Shown piece after piece: positions 20,729 to 23,055 of a stretch of 23,055 nucleotides of DNA. The first letter of the stretch is position 1. Every line of letters begins with the position of its first letter. The DNA comes from Priapulus caudatus (taxonomy: Eukaryota > Priapulida > Priapulimorpha > Priapulimorphida > Priapulidae): NCBI RefSeq assembly GCF_000485595.1, contig NW_014577076.1, positions 778,822-801,876 on the forward strand, in the 5' to 3' direction. A program made the position numbers and the translations under genes. The notes beneath the pieces are model-generated. The model saw only the letters and a list, made by a program, of their open reading frames with translations, searched no databases and was not told where the DNA came from.

Positions 20729-20935
20729 CGGCGGCAGTGGGGATGGGTGTTAAGTGGTGGTGGCGGCGGCGGCGGTGGTGGCGACGGCGGCGGTGGCGGC
20801 GCCTGCAGTTGATGGCGGTGGTGATGCTTGTGGTGGTGGTGGTGCTGATGGTGGCAGCAGCAGTGGTGGCGGCGGTGACGACTGGGCTAGCAGTAGCAGT
20901 AGCGATAGTAGATGTAGATTGTTGTAATAGTAGTA
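20725..20935. repeat. GGC/GGT/GAT triplet-rich tail
   Basis: Triplet-repeat DNA that decays from GGC/GGT through GCAGTA to TAG/TAA-rich sequence. The open frame starting at 20725 begins within the second 51-bp copy and is rich in Trp and Arg; it has no sign of being a real protein. Confidence 0.85.
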
Positions 20936-22496
20936 AAATCTATATTACAATAAAATGTTATATCACGATGACGAAAATAATCACCGATCCGCCGCAATAT
21001 TGGCAATGTACGTCCGCATATACATGATCATGAACGCGAGGTAGTGTCCAGTTTATAGCTAATGTTAAGCTGGTCGCTGGTTCGCATGATCGGTCAATAT
21101 CCTGCCATCCTTACGCGTAGAGGGCACTCTTCTCAACATGCTTGAGTGGCTGTGAGTAGTGAGGTAGTCGAATAGTGAGTGGGCAGTCCATGCCGCTGCG
21201 TGCAGGCTGGCTTGCCTCAGTCTTCACGTTGTCCGCGTTGCTTCCGTCGTGGGGACGCAGTATACGCATACACTCACACGTACACAGCACAGACGGATGG
21301 AACAAACACAGACAGGTAGAGAAAAACGGGTACCCCCCGTTAGAGGAACTACGTATTCACAGAGATTCTGAACAAATGCCACACCTTTTTTTCATGAATT
21401 CTGTTTTCGTTCATATAAAATATACATGTTTAAAGCAAGGCAAATCATGTAAATAATACTTGTTTTCTTCGAAAGTATATCCTATTCTCAATGTTTCGAT
21501 AAGATTAGATTGTAAAAAGAATCCTATTTTCTCATTTTCACGGACAGTACTAGGCTTGAATTTATTAAGGAATACTCTTTCACCTGTTGTTCATTTTTGC
21601 TGTTTGGGGGGGGGGGGTTGCTCCAACCGCGGTAACCGTAGCCATATTCTTTGGCATTCTTCGTGCAGTTTACTCATTTATTGAGCAGCCGTGTCAGCTT
21701 GGTGTACACACTGCCGGCATACGATGCGTACGTACTTGGTCGTTAAACACCTTGTTTGCTGACTTCTCATTCAAGCACGTCATCGCCTTACAACCCCTAG
21801 GCGTGATGAATTATGCATCGTTCTATTAAATCTAAATCTGCAGCTGTTAACGAACTTCAGTGTCTTTTTCACGTATCACCAGCCACTCACTGCATTTCTT
21901 TAAAGTACTAATATGTTCTGTGAAAAATCTTTAAAAAATTTCACTTGATGCTCATAGTAAATAGTATATTTTTAGCGACGTTTAAGCGCCCTGGGGCTCT
22001 GTTTACTTTTTCACCCACGTAACTAGATGCATAGTTAAAGTGAGCGGCACGGCCGGCTCATATGTCAAAGGTTTATCAAATTAAAGTTTGGGTTATTCAA
22101 TTATATCCTACAGCTTCGGGAGAATATGTCGAGAAACGATTTACTGCCTAATGCGGTTATGCTGGCTCAAAGTAACCGAGTTAGCATGAAAATTATGTCT
22201 GATGCGTAGTAAGAAATCGTTATAACGGTTTAGAGTTTCTTTGATAAAAGTCGGTTTATATGCATTTAGTTCTTTCATCGGGTCTTCAAAGTTGATGCTT
22301 CTTCTGTTGTTCTCTGTTTGACATGTCATACAAAGTTGAATAGAATAGGCCAAATGCAGTATAACATTATTCACATCTATTCTACATACTATTCTGCAAC
22401 TGCTACGTATATAAAATGCTGGGTGTGAGAAATAGTGTCATGATCCGTTATTATATAGCATATTAAAACCAATGTACATGTTTAATAGTTAAGCCA
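20936..22496. other. Unique intron sequence with G12 homopolymer
   Basis: No exon, RNA gene or mobile element recognised. A run of twelve G lies at 21606-21617. Short open frames on both strands (21111-21829, 22141-22374) show no domain I can name. Confidence 0.6.
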
Positions 22497-22563
22497 TTTA
22501 CTTGGTTAGTTAGTTGGTCTATTGGTCGGTCGCTCGATCGGGCGGTCGGTCGGTTCATCGGTC
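22497..22563. repeat. Imperfect GGTC/GGTT tetranucleotide tract
   Basis: TTAGTTGG, GGTCGGTC and CGGTCGGTCGG stretches with interruptions, ending about 75 bp before FHA exon 2. Confidence 0.75.
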
Positions 22564-22638
22564 TGTTATATATTATAATGATGAAAACCCGTGACAAAGC
22601 TAGTCAGCTGTTAATGGCACGTATTTGTACATGTACAG

Positions 22639-22751
22639 GACATGTGTGAACGGCTCGGTCATCAAGGATCAGACGTTGCTGAAGCATGGTGACAGAGTGC
22701 TGTGGGGAAACCACCACTTCTTCCGCATCAATTGCCCGAAGCCAGCTATGA
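22639..22751 (+). CDS. KIF13: KIF13-family kinesin, internal exon: C-terminal half of FHA domain
   Basis: An internal exon of 113 nt. Its first G completes an Arg codon with AG from the exon ending at 8523; then 37 codons follow and a single A is left for the next exon (phase 1). The peptide begins TCVNGS, continues LLKHGDRVLWGNHHFFRIN and ends CPKPAM. The VNG turn followed by L-x-HGDR-x-LWGN-x-HFFRIN is the second half of the FHA fold and closely matches KIF13A/KIF13B and Khc-73; KIF1 motors have a different GNRI-type ending. The acceptor is GTACAG at 22633-22638, with a poor pyrimidine tract. The donor is A|GTGAGT at 22751-22757; if it is not used, the frame stays open for about 40 non-conserved codons, so this end is fairly but not fully certain. 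CK2-type or stalk sequences that follow in the family lie beyond the window. Confidence 0.92.
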
Positions 22752-23055
22752 GTGAGTACATGTATATATGGAAGACATCCAACATCTTATCTCACCGCAT
22801 CGCATGCATCACGTGTATTGTGTGTATTTATATAGTCAGTCTAACCAGCTATAGCACGCAGTCTGCAGTATAAAATTTCAAGTACAATTGCGGGGTCGTA
22901 TTCATGGTATCATTAAATATCTCCGTCGGTGGTTATATATGCATACTGAAGTCTGCTTTTGTAGACATAGTCGTCGTTTATGTTGTTATGGGCACGCACC
23001 CACATTATAACCTTATATTATCATGGTAGCAGAGACTTCGTAGCATCACTGCAGG
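22752..23055 (+). other. KIF13: Start of the next KIF13 intron
   Basis: Begins with the donor GTGAGTAC. AT-rich intron sequence runs to the window end with no further exon visible. Confidence 0.75.

Larger units (their letters stand above)
8524..22638 (+). other. KIF13: Large phase-2 intron inside the FHA domain
   Basis: The donor GTGAGT begins at 8524 and the acceptor TACAG ends at 22638, giving 14,115 bp as assembled. Joining the two bases AG from exon 1 with G from exon 2 makes an Arg codon, so the protein reads through ...EGA-R-TCVNG.... The intron holds the 14-bp array, the 42-bp minisatellite, the triplet repeats and no gene I can recognise. Its true length is uncertain because of the 25-N gap and the suspected artefact before it. 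Confidence 0.88.

Overview
The window is eukaryotic, most likely from an invertebrate animal. Coding DNA is scarce: two short exons lie in about 23 kb, with canonical GT/AG splice sites and dense microsatellites and minisatellites. I see no bacterial operons, rRNA or CRISPR array. The two exons are consecutive pieces of one plus-strand gene, a kinesin-3 motor of the KIF13 family (KIF13A/KIF13B; Khc-73 in insects). Together they encode most of its forkhead-associated (FHA) domain. The sequence does not fix the species; an arthropod, mollusc or similar bilaterian would fit.

Layout. 1-8386 is presumed intron upstream of the first exon. It holds alternating TG/CG tracts, AG, TA and TGCG microsatellites, a 40-bp perfect-ended palindrome flanked by a short direct repeat (hAT-like), a candidate inverted-repeat element at about 1690-2023, an imperfect foldback at 3338-3467, a 730-bp C-poor simple-sequence block and a 20-bp minisatellite. 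8387-8523 is FHA exon 1. 8524-22638 is one 14,115-bp phase-2 intron. 22639-22751 is FHA exon 2. 22752-23055 is the start of the next intron.

The large intron is dominated by an array with a 14-bp period (9887-18335). Its two ends are clean: 23 units of one type on the left and 20 units of a related type on the right. The middle (10207-18030) is littered with insertions, folds back on itself as its own reverse complement near 14.9 kb, and ends at a 25-N gap. I read that middle as uncorrected long-read gap fill containing a hairpin read artefact, so about 3 kb (14.9-18.03 kb) is probably not real genomic order. Downstream are a roughly 42-bp minisatellite with an open minus-strand frame and a duplicated unit embedded in GGC/GGT triplet repeats.

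I do not see a new multi-gene biological system. The points most worth following are the assembly palindrome, the tiny hAT-like palindrome, the 14-bp and 42-bp arrays, and the splicing of the FHA domain across a repeat-filled intron.
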